Origin: Deltaproteobacteria bacterium
Lineage (GTDB): Bacteria; Myxococcota_A; UBA9042; PHBI01
Assembly (NCBI GenBank): GCA_020632715.1
Contig: JACKFA010000009.1
Coordinates: forward strand, 186,001-250,000
Reading direction: 5' to 3'
DNA: 64,000 bases
Shown here: piece by piece, positions 25,379-34,092 of the stretch
How positions within the stretch are numbered: position 1 is the stretch's first letter
Layout: each line of letters opens with the position of its first letter
Position numbers and translations under genes: made by a program
Notes under the pieces: model-generated
Databases searched by the model: none
What the model saw: the letters and a program-made list of their open reading frames with translations, nothing else
Told to the model about the DNA's origin: nothing

Positions 25379-25397
25379 CATGACGCGGCGCGTCATG
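25379..25397. repeat. 19-bp palindrome CATGACGCG-G-CGCGTCATG
   Basis: Second copy of the palindrome seen at 10350. Here it overlaps the stop codon of the minus-strand dehydrogenase and lies 12 bp after the hybrid kinase stop, again exactly in a convergent junction. Confidence 0.7.
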
Positions 25398-26358
25398 GCT
25401 CGAGCAGGACCTTCACGTGCTCGGGGCGGGCGGCCGCGGCGAGGGCGGCGACGCCGTCACCGAGCGGGAAGCGGGCCGTGATGAGCGGTGTCGGGTCGAC
25501 GAGCCCGGCAGCGAGCGCGCGGAGCGCCGGCTCGAAGGGGCCACAGCGCGAGCCGACGAGCGTGACCTCGTCGATGACCCAGGGCGTGGGCGCGACGCCC
25601 GCCGCCTCGTGGACGGTGGTCTTCAGGACGATCGTGCCGCGCGGGCGGACGAGCTCGGTCGCGCGCGCGAGGCCGGCGGCGGCGCCGGTGCAGTCGACGA
25701 CGACGTCGAAGCCGCGCTCGTCGAGGTCGGCGGCGGCGACGGCGCGCACGGAGCGCGGCAGGAGCGCGAGGCGGGCCGGGCTCCGGCCGACGCCGACGAC
25801 CTCGGCGCCGGTGAGGGCGAGGACGCGGGCGCAGAGCTGGCCGAGGCGTCCGACCCCGAGGACGGCGACGCGATCGGTGGGGCGCACGTGGATCTGCTCG
25901 GTGATCTCGAGCGCCGCGGCGAGGGGCTCGACGAAGACGGCGGCCTCGGGCGCCACGCCGTCGGGCACGGCGTGGAGGTTCGCCACGGGGAGCGCGAGGC
26001 GCTCGCGGAACGCCCCGTCGCGGCCGGCGATCCCGAGGACCGTGCGGTTCGGGCAGTGCGTCGGGCGGTTCGCGCGGCAGGTGGGGCAGGCGCCGCAGGG
26101 GCAGTTGATGTCGCCGACGACGCGGCGGCCGACCCAGGCGGAGGCGGCGTCGGGGGCCGCCTCGACGACGCCGACCCACTCGTGTCCGAGGACGCCGGAG
26201 AAGCCCATGTAGCCCCGAACGATCTCGAGGTCGGTGGCGCAGATGCCACCGACCTCGAGCCGGATGATCGCCTCCCCGGAGGCGTCAGGGGCGGGGAGAT
26301 CGCGCTGGACGAGGGGGCCCGAGGGGGTCTGGACGAGGCCGAGCATGGCCGCGACCAT
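25393..26358 (-). CDS. Zinc-dependent MDR alcohol/polyol dehydrogenase
   Basis: 321 residues. Catalytic-zinc ligands Cys40 (GGICATDLE) and His59-Glu60 (GHEWVG); structural-zinc Cys88, 91, 94 and 102 (CGACPTCRANRPTHC); Rossmann motif VLGVGRLGQLCA. At 321 residues it is shorter than the usual 340-380, mainly through a compact C-terminal half. Oxidises an alcohol or sugar with NAD(P)+; substrate unknown. The first of two in-frame ATGs is used; the second, four codons in, is also plausible. Convergent with the hybrid kinase gene. Confidence 0.88.
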   Translation of the reverse strand: MVAAMLGLVQTPSGPLVQRDLPAPDASGEAIIRLEVGGICATDLEIVRGYMGFSGVLGHEWVGVVEAAPDAASAWVGRRVVGDINCPCGACPTCRANRPTHCPNRTVLGIAGRDGAFRERLALPVANLHAVPDGVAPEAAVFVEPLAAALEITEQIHVRPTDRVAVLGVGRLGQLCARVLALTGAEVVGVGRSPARLALLPRSVRAVAAADLDERGFDVVVDCTGAAAGLARATELVRPRGTIVLKTTVHEAAGVAPTPWVIDEVTLVGSRCGPFEPALRALAAGLVDPTPLITARFPLGDGVAALAAAARPEHVKVLLEP

Positions 26359-26362
26359 GCCA

Positions 26363-26400
26363 CCGGGGGGGCGCGGGCGACAAGCCTCGCGCCCCCCCGG
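26363..26400. repeat. Perfect 13-bp inverted repeat
   Basis: Arms CCGGGGGGGCGCG and CGCGCCCCCCCGG around a 12-nt loop, between the stop of the low-complexity protein gene and the start of the dehydrogenase gene. A very stable hairpin in either strand but without a U-tract; terminator-like barrier or mRNA end protector. Confidence 0.6.
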
Positions 26401-26412
26401 CTAGCCTTTGGG

Positions 26413-28653
26413 TCAGCGCGCGAAGCGCTCGGCGCGGACGTCCTTCTTCACGATCTCGGCCTTGTCGGCCGCGGCCCGCTTGCGGGCGAGGGCCTGCTCG
26501 GCCTCCTTCTGCTCGGCGGCCTTCTTCAGGGCCTCCGCGCGCTCCTCGGCCGCCCGCTTCTCGGCGGCGAGCTTCGCGGCCTCGGCCTGCTTCGCCCGCT
26601 CCGCGGCGGCGCGCTCCTCGGCGGCGCGCTCCGCGGCGGCGACCCGCTCCGCCTCGGCCTTCGCGGCCCGCTGCGCGGCGGCGCGCTGCTCGACGGCGAC
26701 CCGCTCGGCCTCGACCTGCGCGGCCCGCTCCGCGGCTGCCCGCTTCTCGGCGGCGACCCGCTCGGCCTCGACCTGCGCGGCCCGCTCGAGCGCGGCGCGC
26801 TTCTCCGCGGCGACCCGCTCGGCCTCGACCTTGGCGGCGCGGTCGGCGGCCGCCCGCTGCTCCGCGGCGATCCGCGCGGCCTCGGCCCGCTCCGCCGCGA
26901 CCTTCGCGGCGCGCTCCGCGGCGGCGCGCTGCTCCGCGGCGACCCGCGCGGCCTCGGCCCGCTCCGCGGCGGCCTTCTTCTCGCCGCGACCCGCGCCGCC
27001 TCCGCCCGCTCCGCGGCGGCGGCGCGCTGCTCGGCGGCGACCCGCGCGGCCTCCGCCTGCTTCGTCCGCTCCTCGGCGGCCTTCCGCTCTCGAACGCGGC
27101 GCGCTCCTCGGCGGCCCGCTTCTCCGTGGCGGCCGCGCGCGCTCGGCCTCGATGCGCGCCTTCTCGGCCGCGACCCGGGCCGCCTCGATCCGGGCGTTCT
27201 CGGCCGCGACCCGCGCCGCCTCCGCCCGGGCCTGCTCGGCGTCGACCCGCGCCCGCTCGACCGCGGCGGCCTTCTCGGCCTCGACCCGCGCCCGCTCGGC
27301 GGCGATCCGCGCCGTCTCGGCCTTCGCCCGCTGGTCCTCGAGGTCCGTCCGGCGCGTGACCGCGTCGGGGACGCTCACCGGGGCCGGCTTCGGCGAGCTC
27401 GCCACCGGGACGTCGGGCGTCGCGGGGCGGGTCACCGGCGCCGCCGGCGGGGTGGTCGCCGGCGAGGACGTCGGCGCCGTCGGGGAGCCCGCGACGACCG
27501 GTCGCGCGGCGTTGCCGGCCGGCTCGGTGCGAGGCCCGCTGCCGCCCTGCCCGCCGTTCGGGCGCGAGCCCTGCCCGGCCCCGCCGTTCGCCTGCCCGTT
27601 CGAGCCGTTGTGGCCGCCGTTGCCGCCACCGGCGTTGCCGCCGTTGTTCGCGCCGCCACCGTTGCCGCCGGGCCGGCCGCCGCTCGAGGCGCCGTCCTGC
27701 GGCCGATCGCCGCGGTTGCCGCTGCCGTCGCGGCGGTTGCCGCCGTCGGTGCGGTCGCCGCCGCTCTGCCAGGTGCCGTCGCCGCGCCCGTCCGCGACCC
27801 GGTCGCCCTGGTCGCCGCGGCCACCACGGTCGCCCCGGTCGCCGCGGGTGCCACGGTCGCCGCGGTCGCCACGGTCGCCGCGCGGGCCGCGCTCGACACC
27901 GCCGCCGCCGGTCCCGATCGGGAACCAGAACCAGTCGGAGTCGTCGCTCGCGTAGCCGCCGCCCCAGCCGCCGTCGATCGGCGCGGGGCGCGAGCCGGGG
28001 AGCGGCACCCAGGCGCCGTCGACCCAGCCCCACGCGGGCGTCGGGGCGTCGTCGTCCGCCGCGTCGTAGCCGGCGTCGAAGCCATCGGCGTAGCCGTCGT
28101 CGTACGCGCCGTCGTCGGCGGGGAGCTCGTCGTCGCCCTCGTCGTAGGCGACCTCGTCCTCCGCGGGCGCCGGCGTCACGACGACCGCGGCGTCGACGCG
28201 CTTCGTCGTGGTCGGGGTCGGGGTCGCGACGGCGACCGGCGCCTCGACGACCGGCTCGTCCTCGGCCACCTCGGGCGCCTCGTCGTCGAAGTAGTCGTCC
28301 ATGGCGGCGTCGTCGGCGACCGGCGCGCCCTCGAGGTCGGCCGCCGGCGCGACGGGCGCCGGGGCGTTCACGACCACCGTGACCGACGGCGTCGCCGGGG
28401 GGGCGGGGTTGCTGCAGCCGGCGACGGCCAGCGCGCCCGCGCTCAGCACGCTCCACAGGACGGCCCGCGCTCGCGGTCGCCCTCTCGACGTCGACGCGGC
28501 GCGCGCGGCGCGGCGCCGGTCGCCGCGTTCGTGCGTCGCCGAGAACGCGGCTTCCGCTGCGAGCACGTCGAGCGTGCTCGGCGGGCTCGCGATGAGCTCG
28601 GCGGCGACGAGGTTCTTGTTCAGGGCCGTGGGAGACGTGGTGTTGGTGTTCAT
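26413..28653 (-). CDS. Low-complexity membrane-anchored coiled-coil protein, with three phase breaks
   Basis: 746 residues. N-terminal 60 residues, then a hydrophobic segment ending ALAVAGC (Cys80; lipoprotein or TM anchor). An acidic region follows, with Asp/Gly/Tyr repeats, GDRGDRG-type repeats (about 250-310) and a Gly/Asn-rich linker. From about 450 there is a long Ala/Glu/Arg coiled coil of AAERAEAARVAAEQRAA type. Near 27134, 27089 and 26982 the heptad pattern jumps frame three times, each as if one base were missing. The sum restores the frame, leaving about 50 residues of out-of-phase Arg/Gly-rich sequence. Assembly indels or real compensating mutations. The ATG beginning MNTNTTSPT is preferred over a GTG six codons earlier. 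Function unknown; envelope scaffold is a guess. Confidence 0.65.
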   Translation of the reverse strand: MNTNTTSPTALNKNLVAAELIASPPSTLDVLAAEAAFSATHERGDRRRAARAASTSRGRPRARAVLWSVLSAGALAVAGCSNPAPPATPSVTVVVNAPAPVAPAADLEGAPVADDAAMDDYFDDEAPEVAEDEPVVEAPVAVATPTPTTTKRVDAAVVVTPAPAEDEVAYDEGDDELPADDGAYDDGYADGFDAGYDAADDDAPTPAWGWVDGAWVPLPGSRPAPIDGGWGGGYASDDSDWFWFPIGTGGGGVERGPRGDRGDRGDRGTRGDRGDRGGRGDQGDRVADGRGDGTWQSGGDRTDGGNRRDGSGNRGDRPQDGASSGGRPGGNGGGANNGGNAGGGNGGHNGSNGQANGGAGQGSRPNGGQGGSGPRTEPAGNAARPVVAGSPTAPTSSPATTPPAAPVTRPATPDVPVASSPKPAPVSVPDAVTRRTDLEDQRAKAETARIAAERARVEAEKAAAVERARVDAEQARAEAARVAAENARIEAARVAAEKARIEAERARPPRRSGPPRSAPRSRAEGRRGADEAGGGRAGRRRAARRRRGAGGGGAGRGEKKAAAERAEAARVAAEQRAAAERAAKVAAERAEAARIAAEQRAAADRAAKVEAERVAAEKRAALERAAQVEAERVAAEKRAAAERAAQVEAERVAVEQRAAAQRAAKAEAERVAAAERAAEERAAAERAKQAEAAKLAAEKRAAEERAEALKKAAEQKEAEQALARKRAAADKAEIVKKDVRAERFAR

Positions 28654-28722
28654 GGTGGCTTGTACGCGCACCCCGCGGATTGATTCCGTAAAGGGTTTGT
28701 AGCCACCGCCGAGACGCGGACG

Positions 28723-29217
28723 TTACGTCGTCGGCGTCGCCCCGCGCTCGTGGTCGAGGAGCCATCGCTTCCGCGCGAGGCCGCCCGCGTAGCCCGTCAG
28801 CGCCCCGTCCGCGCCGACGACGCGGTGGCACGGCACGATGATGGAGAGCGGGTTCCTGCCGTTCGCCGCCCCGACCGCGCGCGCGGCGCCCGCCGGCAGC
28901 CCGAGCGCACGCGCGAGCTCGCCGTAGGCGCGCGTCTCCCCGGGCGGGATCGCGCGGAGCGCCTCCCAGACGCGCCTCTGGAACGCCGTGCCCTCCGGCG
29001 CGAGCGGCCCGAGGTCGAACGTCGCGCGCTCGCCGGCGAAGTACGCCGCGAGCTGCTCCCGCTCCGCGACGAACCGCTCCGGGGCGCGCTCCCAGCCGGC
29101 CTCCACCGGTCGGTCGTGCTTCTGACCGACGAACCTCAGCGCCGCGAGCCCCGCCGGGCGCTTCACGGCGACCATCGTCCCGAGCGGGCTCTCGAGCTCC
29201 GCGTACCACGTCGTCAT
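28723..29217 (-). CDS. ogt: Methylated-DNA-[protein]-cysteine S-methyltransferase
   Basis: 164 residues. Removes alkyl groups from O6-alkylguanine by transfer to its own Cys. The active site IVPCHRVVGADGALTGYAGG and the helix-turn-helix RVWEALRAIPPGETRAYGELA are intact, and FQRRVW precedes them as in Ogt. AGGAG sits 7 nt before the chosen ATG. It follows the Ada-AlkA fusion gene by 25 bp; that protein lacks an Ogt domain, so together they reconstitute the full Ada set. Confidence 0.95.
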   Translation of the reverse strand: MTTWYAELESPLGTMVAVKRPAGLAALRFVGQKHDRPVEAGWERAPERFVAEREQLAAYFAGERATFDLGPLAPEGTAFQRRVWEALRAIPPGETRAYGELARALGLPAGAARAVGAANGRNPLSIIVPCHRVVGADGALTGYAGGLARKRWLLDHERGATPTT

Positions 29218-29242
29218 CGCTCTCTCCTGGGTCATCGTCGGG

Positions 29243-30817
29243 TCATCCCTCTCGCGACGCGGCCGCCGCGAGCTCCTCGGGGGTCGCGTTCCACAGCGCG
29301 AGCGCCGCGTAGGCTCGGAACGGGCGCCAGCGCTCGGCGCGCGCCTTCACGGCCGCGGGGGTCGCGCCGCCGAGCGCCTTCCGGAGCACGAGGTCGCCGT
29401 CCGGGAACGCGTCCGGCGCGCCCAGCGCCCGCATCGCCACGTACTGCGCGGTCCACGGGCCGATCCCGGGCAGCGCCTCGAGCGCCCGCGCCGCGGCGTC
29501 CGGGTCGTCCCCGGCCGCGAGCGCGACGCGCTTGTTCGCGAACGCCTCCGCGAGCCCGAGGATCGTCCGCGCGCGCGCAGAAGGCAGGCCGATCGCCGCG
29601 ATCTCGGCGACGTCCGCGGCCGCGACGCGCGCGGCCTCCGGCGTCAGGTGCGTGAGCTCGGGGAAGCCCTCCGCCTCGAGCGGTCGCCCGAACGCCGAAG
29701 CGAAGCGCCCGGACAGCGTCGTCGCCGCCTTGACGCTCACCTGCTGGCCGAGGACCGCGCGCACGCACAGCTCGAACGGGTCGAACGCGCCCGGCACGCG
29801 GAGCCCGGGCACCCGCGCGAGCACGGCGCCGACGACGTCGTCGCCGCCGAGGCGGGCCGCGATCGCGTCCGGATCGGCGTCCGCGTCGAAGACGGCGCGG
29901 ACGCGCGCCACGAGCGGCATCAGGGCCGGCAGGAGCCCCGCGCTCACGTGCACGCGGAGCTCGGCGCGCGCCGCGTCGCGCCGCACGGCGAGCCACCCGT
30001 CGCGCCCGCCGACGGACGCCGTGCGCGCGTAGACCTCGCCCGTCACGACCTCGACGCCCTTCGTCGCGCGCGCGCCCAGGAACGCCATCAGCGGCTCCCA
30101 CGCGAGCGGCGGGCGGTAGCCGAGCCGCACGGTCGGCGCGTCCGCGAGCGCGGACGCAGCACCGGCCCGCCGGATCTCCCCGGGCGGTCGCCCGAACCGC
30201 GCCTTGAACAGCGCGTTGAAGCGCCGGACGCTCGCGAAGCCGCTCGCGAGCGCGACCTCCGTGAGCGGCAGGCGCGTGTCCTGGAGCAGCGCCTTCGCGA
30301 GCGCGACGCGCGTCGACTGCGCGAGCTCGACCGGCGTCACGCCGATCTCCCGCTTCATCGCGCGCCGCAGGTGCCGCGCGGACACCCCGAGCCGGTCCGC
30401 GAGCGCGTCGACGGAGGCGGAGCCGGAGCCTGAGCCGCCATCGCCCGCCGCGTCGTCGTTCAGCGCGCCGGCCTCGATGCGCCGCACCGCCGCCGCGACG
30501 AGCCGCGACACGACGTCGTCGACGCCGATCCCGCGCGGCGCGAGCTCCGGGCGGCACCGGAGGCACGCGCGATAGCCCGCCGCCTCGGCCTCCGCGCCGC
30601 GCCGGAAGAAGCTGCAGCGGTCGCGTCCGGGCGTCCGAACGCGGCACACCGGCCGGCAATAGACGCCCGTCGTCGACACCGCCACGACGAAGCGCCCGTC
30701 GAAGCGGCGGTCCCGCGCCACGAGCGCGGCGTAGCATGCGTCCGCGTCGAGCGGTGACGCGACGACCTCGGCGGCGTCGGCGTCATCGGGGGCTGGGTCG
30801 CGGCAGGAGGCGTTCAT
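29243..30817 (-). CDS. Ada(N)-AraC-AlkA fusion: alkylation sensor and 3-methyladenine DNA glycosylase
   Basis: 524 residues. The N-terminal Ada zinc domain has Cys54, 58, 85 and 88 (GVYCRPVC and CLRC), where Cys54 would accept methyl from phosphotriesters. Next comes an AraC helix-turn-helix pair (ADRLGVSARHLRRAM; VALASGFASVRRFNALF), then an AlkA N-terminal domain and HhH-GPD glycosylase (LEALPGIGPWTAQYVAMRALG) with the catalytic Asp in FPDGDLVLRK. It both activates the alkylation-response genes and excises alkylated bases. A second possible start lies 14 codons upstream. Confidence 0.93.
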   Translation of the reverse strand: MNASCRDPAPDDADAAEVVASPLDADACYAALVARDRRFDGRFVVAVSTTGVYCRPVCRVRTPGRDRCSFFRRGAEAEAAGYRACLRCRPELAPRGIGVDDVVSRLVAAAVRRIEAGALNDDAAGDGGSGSGSASVDALADRLGVSARHLRRAMKREIGVTPVELAQSTRVALAKALLQDTRLPLTEVALASGFASVRRFNALFKARFGRPPGEIRRAGAASALADAPTVRLGYRPPLAWEPLMAFLGARATKGVEVVTGEVYARTASVGGRDGWLAVRRDAARAELRVHVSAGLLPALMPLVARVRAVFDADADPDAIAARLGGDDVVGAVLARVPGLRVPGAFDPFELCVRAVLGQQVSVKAATTLSGRFASAFGRPLEAEGFPELTHLTPEAARVAAADVAEIAAIGLPSARARTILGLAEAFANKRVALAAGDDPDAAARALEALPGIGPWTAQYVAMRALGAPDAFPDGDLVLRKALGGATPAAVKARAERWRPFRAYAALALWNATPEELAAAASREG

Positions 30818-30925
30818 GGCAGGCTCGGCTCGCTCGTGGTTCGTGATGAGCCCCACCATGAGCCAACGAGCCGCCCCCGTCTCGCCGTTTTCGGACGCGA
30901 TCCCGCGCGCGTCCGGGCGGCCGCC

Positions 30926-32203
30926 CTACCCGCCCGCGACCATGCGCTGCACGGCGCCCCGGAGCCGCGGGTGCACGCACACGATGCGCTGCCGGAGCGT
31001 GAGCTGCCCGAGCATCTTCACGACCTCGGAGCGGTCCTCGATGAACGCCGCGCGCCCCTGCTCATCCACGATGCGGATCGCCGTCCGCTTGTCGCCGACG
31101 CCCGTGTACGGCTTGTAGAGCGGGTCCTTGCAGCTGTCGACCAGCACCGCGTAGCGCGGGTCGAGCCCCTTCACGCGCGCGTTCGCCCGCGCCCCCTCCG
31201 CGAGCTCGCCCGCGCGCTCCTCGTTCTGCGCCGGCACGACGAGCGGCTTCCAGAGCTTCCGCCCGACGAGCCCGCCCGCGAGCGCCGCGAGCGACGGGTC
31301 CGCCTCGTCCGCCCAGCGCTTCAGCGCGACCCAGAGGTCCATGTCGTCGAGGTCCGCGAACGCGGCCGGCGCGAGCGTCTCGCCGCGCACGAGCCGCCCG
31401 ACCGCCCCGCCCGGCCAGTAGCCGAAGCCGTACGCGCCGCCCAGCGCGAGCTCCTGCGCCCGCCTGAGCGCCGCCTCGAGCATCCGCTCCGCCGTGCGGC
31501 TCGTCTTGTGGAGGTAGACCTGCTTGTACATGTGGAAGCGCGCGAGCAGGTAGCCCTCGACCGCCTCCTGCGCGCCCACGTGCACGGCGAGGTGCCCGTC
31601 CGCGACGTCGAGGAGCGCGAGGATCCGCTCGAGGTCGAACGCGCCGATGCGGACGCCCGTCGCGTGCCCGTCGCGCAGGATGTAGTCGAGCCGATCCGCG
31701 TCGAGCTGCGACGACACGATGTCCGTCAGGAACGACGGCGCCGCCTCGGTCCGCTCGACACGCGCCGCGACGCGCTCCGGGAGCGACGGGTCGACGGCCC
31801 GCAGCACCGCGTTCACCTCCGTGTCCGGGCTCGTGATGATCCCGTGCGACCAGACCTCGTGCCGGACGCCCGTGAACGCCTCGAGCGCGTGGCTGAACGG
31901 GCCGTGGCCGACGTCGTGGAGGAGGCACGCGCAGAGTGTGGTGAGCCGGTCCTCGTCGCTCACGGGGAAGCGCGCCGCGAGCCGGTCGAGCACGGTGCTC
32001 GCGACGTGGAGCACGCCGAGCGAGTGGGCGAAGCGCGAGTGCTCGGCGCCCGGGTACACGAGGAACGAGAGCCCGAGCTGCCGGATCCGCCGGAGGCGCT
32101 GCACCTCGCGCGTGTCGAGGAGCGCGAGGATCACGCGCCCGACGTCGTCCTGGTCGATGGCGATCGTGTCGTGGACGGGGTCGCGGAAGAGCTTCGGCTT
32201 CAC
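30926..32203 (-). CDS. HD-domain phosphohydrolase, SAMHD1-like (second of a coupled pair)
   Basis: 425 residues from a GTG start whose bases overlap the previous stop (GTGA), with GGAGGGG upstream. Metal ligands: His55 (EHSRFAH), His96-Asp97 (LLHDVGHGPFSH) and the Asp of LDADRLDYILRDG. This is the arrangement of the SAMHD1/YpbE-like dNTPase branch of HD phosphohydrolases. PVHDTIAID and RLRRIRQLG at the N terminus are also family hallmarks. Likely hydrolyses a nucleotide. Paralogue of the gene just upstream, suggesting a hetero-oligomer. Confidence 0.88.
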   Translation of the reverse strand: MKPKLFRDPVHDTIAIDQDDVGRVILALLDTREVQRLRRIRQLGLSFLVYPGAEHSRFAHSLGVLHVASTVLDRLAARFPVSDEDRLTTLCACLLHDVGHGPFSHALEAFTGVRHEVWSHGIITSPDTEVNAVLRAVDPSLPERVAARVERTEAAPSFLTDIVSSQLDADRLDYILRDGHATGVRIGAFDLERILALLDVADGHLAVHVGAQEAVEGYLLARFHMYKQVYLHKTSRTAERMLEAALRRAQELALGGAYGFGYWPGGAVGRLVRGETLAPAAFADLDDMDLWVALKRWADEADPSLAALAGGLVGRKLWKPLVVPAQNEERAGELAEGARANARVKGLDPRYAVLVDSCKDPLYKPYTGVGDKRTAIRIVDEQGRAAFIEDRSEVVKMLGQLTLRQRIVCVHPRLRGAVQRMVAGG

Positions 32204-33609
32204 GGTGGCGCCCCTCCGGCGGGGGAGAGATCGAGGACGAGCTCGGCCACGAGGGCCTCGACGCGCGGCACGTCCGCGGCGAGCGCGGCGTGGTCGGGGT
32301 GCACGAACAGGCGGATCTTCTTCACGACCTTCACGAAGTCGTGCGCGATGCCGTGGACGATGCGCGAGCTCGCCGCGAGCGTCGTCCAGCGCCGCGACGC
32401 CACGTGGTGCACGGCGACGTCGGGGATCGTGTCCTTGTCGCGCGGCGGCACGTCGAGGAGCAGCGCCCCCGGCGGCAGCGGCCGCCCGCGCCCGCCGAGC
32501 CGCTCCGACAAGAGCGCGATGAGCCGCGCGGCGCCGTCCGCGTCGAGCGCGTAGAGGCGCTCGTAGGTCTCGCGCCGGTCGTCCGTCGGGTCGACGCGCG
32601 ACCACGTGCCGAGCCGCTTGTAGAGCCGCCGCCGGTCCCCCGTGAGGCCGTGGAGCAAGCGCGCGCCGGCGCCTCCGGGGGTCGCCTCCGCGGCGAACGT
32701 GCGGAGGAGCTCGTCGTCGCCGACCGCGAGCAAGCGCGACGTGAGGTCCGCCATGTCGAGCTCGGCGCCGCCGACGATGTCCGCGAACGCGGCCTCGAGC
32801 ATCGCCGACACGCTCCGGACGGTGTGGTGCCAGTACACCTCGGAGAACATCGTGTAGCGGCAGAACAGGAAGATCTCGGCGGACACGACGCCCTTGTCGG
32901 TCACGGCGAGCGCGTCGCCGGCGTCCGTCACGGTGAGCGCCGACAAGAGGCGGTCGCGGTCGTAGTTGCGCCCGTACGGGACCCCGAGGTGCACGGAGTC
33001 GCGCCACAGGTAGTCCATCTTGTCCGCGTCGATGGCCGACGAGATGACCGACTGCAGGAGCCGGTCCGTCGGGGCGAGCGCCTGCTTCGGCTGCGTCACG
33101 AGGTCCGAGACGCGCCCGGCGGACACGCCGAGCCCGCGCTCGAGGAGCTGGCCTATCGTGCCCTCGTCGGTCGGGAGCCCGGGCGCCCGACCGAAGACGA
33201 TGTCGCGCGCGAGGTCCTCGTGCCGCGGCGTGTCGCCGCCGCGCCGGTGGAGCGCCTCGAGGCTGTGCGCGAAGGGGTAGTGCCCGAGATCGTGGAGGAG
33301 AGCCGCCGCGAGGCAGGTCTTCACGTCCTCTTCGGAGAGGCTCGCCGCGACGTGCGCGTGCGCGAGCAGGCTCCGGAGGTAGCGGATGGCCGTCCCGTAG
33401 ACGCCGAGCGCGTGCTCGAAGCGCGTGTGGGTGGCGCCTGGGTAGACGAGCCACGTCGGCCCGAGCTGCCGTACCCGCCGCAGGCGCTGGAAGTGCGGGT
33501 GGTCGACGATCGCCGCGACGGGCGCCGTGAGCGGCACGTTGTCGAGCTCGGGCAGGCGCACGACGCGCTGCCCGGCCGCCGGCGCGCGCAGCTCGGCGAG
33601 GTCCGTCAC
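32200..33609 (-). CDS. HD-domain phosphohydrolase, SAMHD1-like (first of a coupled pair)
   Basis: 469 residues. Metal ligands His61/His66 region (THTRFEHALGV), His106-Asp107 (LLHDLGHYPFAH) and the Asp in IDADKMDYLWRDS. It shares QRLRRVRQLG-x-LVYPGA with the downstream gene but carries extra helices. Both copies keep all recognisable metal ligands, so neither looks like a dead regulatory subunit. Translationally coupled by GTGA. Nucleotide hydrolysis, dNTP homeostasis or phage defence are possible; sequence alone does not decide. Confidence 0.88.
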   Translation of the reverse strand: MTDLAELRAPAAGQRVVRLPELDNVPLTAPVAAIVDHPHFQRLRRVRQLGPTWLVYPGATHTRFEHALGVYGTAIRYLRSLLAHAHVAASLSEEDVKTCLAAALLHDLGHYPFAHSLEALHRRGGDTPRHEDLARDIVFGRAPGLPTDEGTIGQLLERGLGVSAGRVSDLVTQPKQALAPTDRLLQSVISSAIDADKMDYLWRDSVHLGVPYGRNYDRDRLLSALTVTDAGDALAVTDKGVVSAEIFLFCRYTMFSEVYWHHTVRSVSAMLEAAFADIVGGAELDMADLTSRLLAVGDDELLRTFAAEATPGGAGARLLHGLTGDRRRLYKRLGTWSRVDPTDDRRETYERLYALDADGAARLIALLSERLGGRGRPLPPGALLLDVPPRDKDTIPDVAVHHVASRRWTTLAASSRIVHGIAHDFVKVVKKIRLFVHPDHAALAADVPRVEALVAELVLDLSPAGGAPP

Positions 33610-33624
33610 GGCGCGGGTCCGCTG

Positions 33625-33948
33625 TCAGACCGTGAAGGAGCTACCGCAGCCGCAGCTCTTCTGCGCGTTCGGGTTCTCGAAGTGGAAGCCCGAGAACGAG
33701 AACGTCTCGACGAAGTCGATCTTCGTGCCGTCGAGGTAGGCGAGGCTCATCGGGTCGACGTACACGCGCACGTCGCCGTTCTCGATGACCATGTCCCCCT
33801 CGCCCTCGTTCTCCTCGAAGTCCATGTCGTACGTGAGCCCGGAGCACCCGCCGCCCACGACCATCACGCGGATGCCGAGGTGGTTGACGTTGTGCTGCTC
33901 GGCCATCGCCCTGATCTTGCTCGCCGCTGCGTCGGTCAACGTGATCAT
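33625..33948 (-). CDS. erpA: A-type iron-sulfur carrier, ErpA/IscA family
   Basis: 107 residues. The three conserved Cys are present: Cys35 in GGGCSGLTY and Cys99/Cys101 in KSCGCGSSF, which hold a [2Fe-2S] or [4Fe-4S] cluster for delivery to apoproteins. MITLTDAAASKI is the family N terminus, and GGAGAG precedes the ATG. A sigma-70 promoter lies 62 bp upstream. The name ErpA rather than IscA follows the stand-alone location, away from any isc cluster, and is less certain than the family. Confidence 0.9.
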   Translation of the reverse strand: MITLTDAAASKIRAMAEQHNVNHLGIRVMVVGGGCSGLTYDMDFEENEGEGDMVIENGDVRVYVDPMSLAYLDGTKIDFVETFSFSGFHFENPNAQKSCGCGSSFTV

Positions 33949-34009
33949 CGTCGCTCTCTCCGTATCGGACCGGGCGGAGGGCACCCGCCGCCCTCGGTCA
34001 CGAAGGTGG

Positions 34010-34037
34010 AATCTAGGCCCGCGCCCGCTCCCGTCAA
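34010..34037 (-). promoter_or_regulatory. Promoter of the A-type Fe-S carrier gene
   Basis: On the minus strand TTGACG (34037-34032), 16-nt spacer, TAGATT (34015-34010). Four of six -10 and five of six -35 positions match. Predicted leader about 55 nt. Confidence 0.5.
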
Positions 34038-34092
34038 GCCGGGGGGCCCTTTCCGAGCGCGCCCCGGAGCCCGTCCGGCGCGGCTCGGCGCC

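Noticed and set aside
26413..28653. Pseudogene call for the coiled-coil protein
   Set aside because: Three apparent one-base losses sum to a codon; the frame remains open from start to stop.
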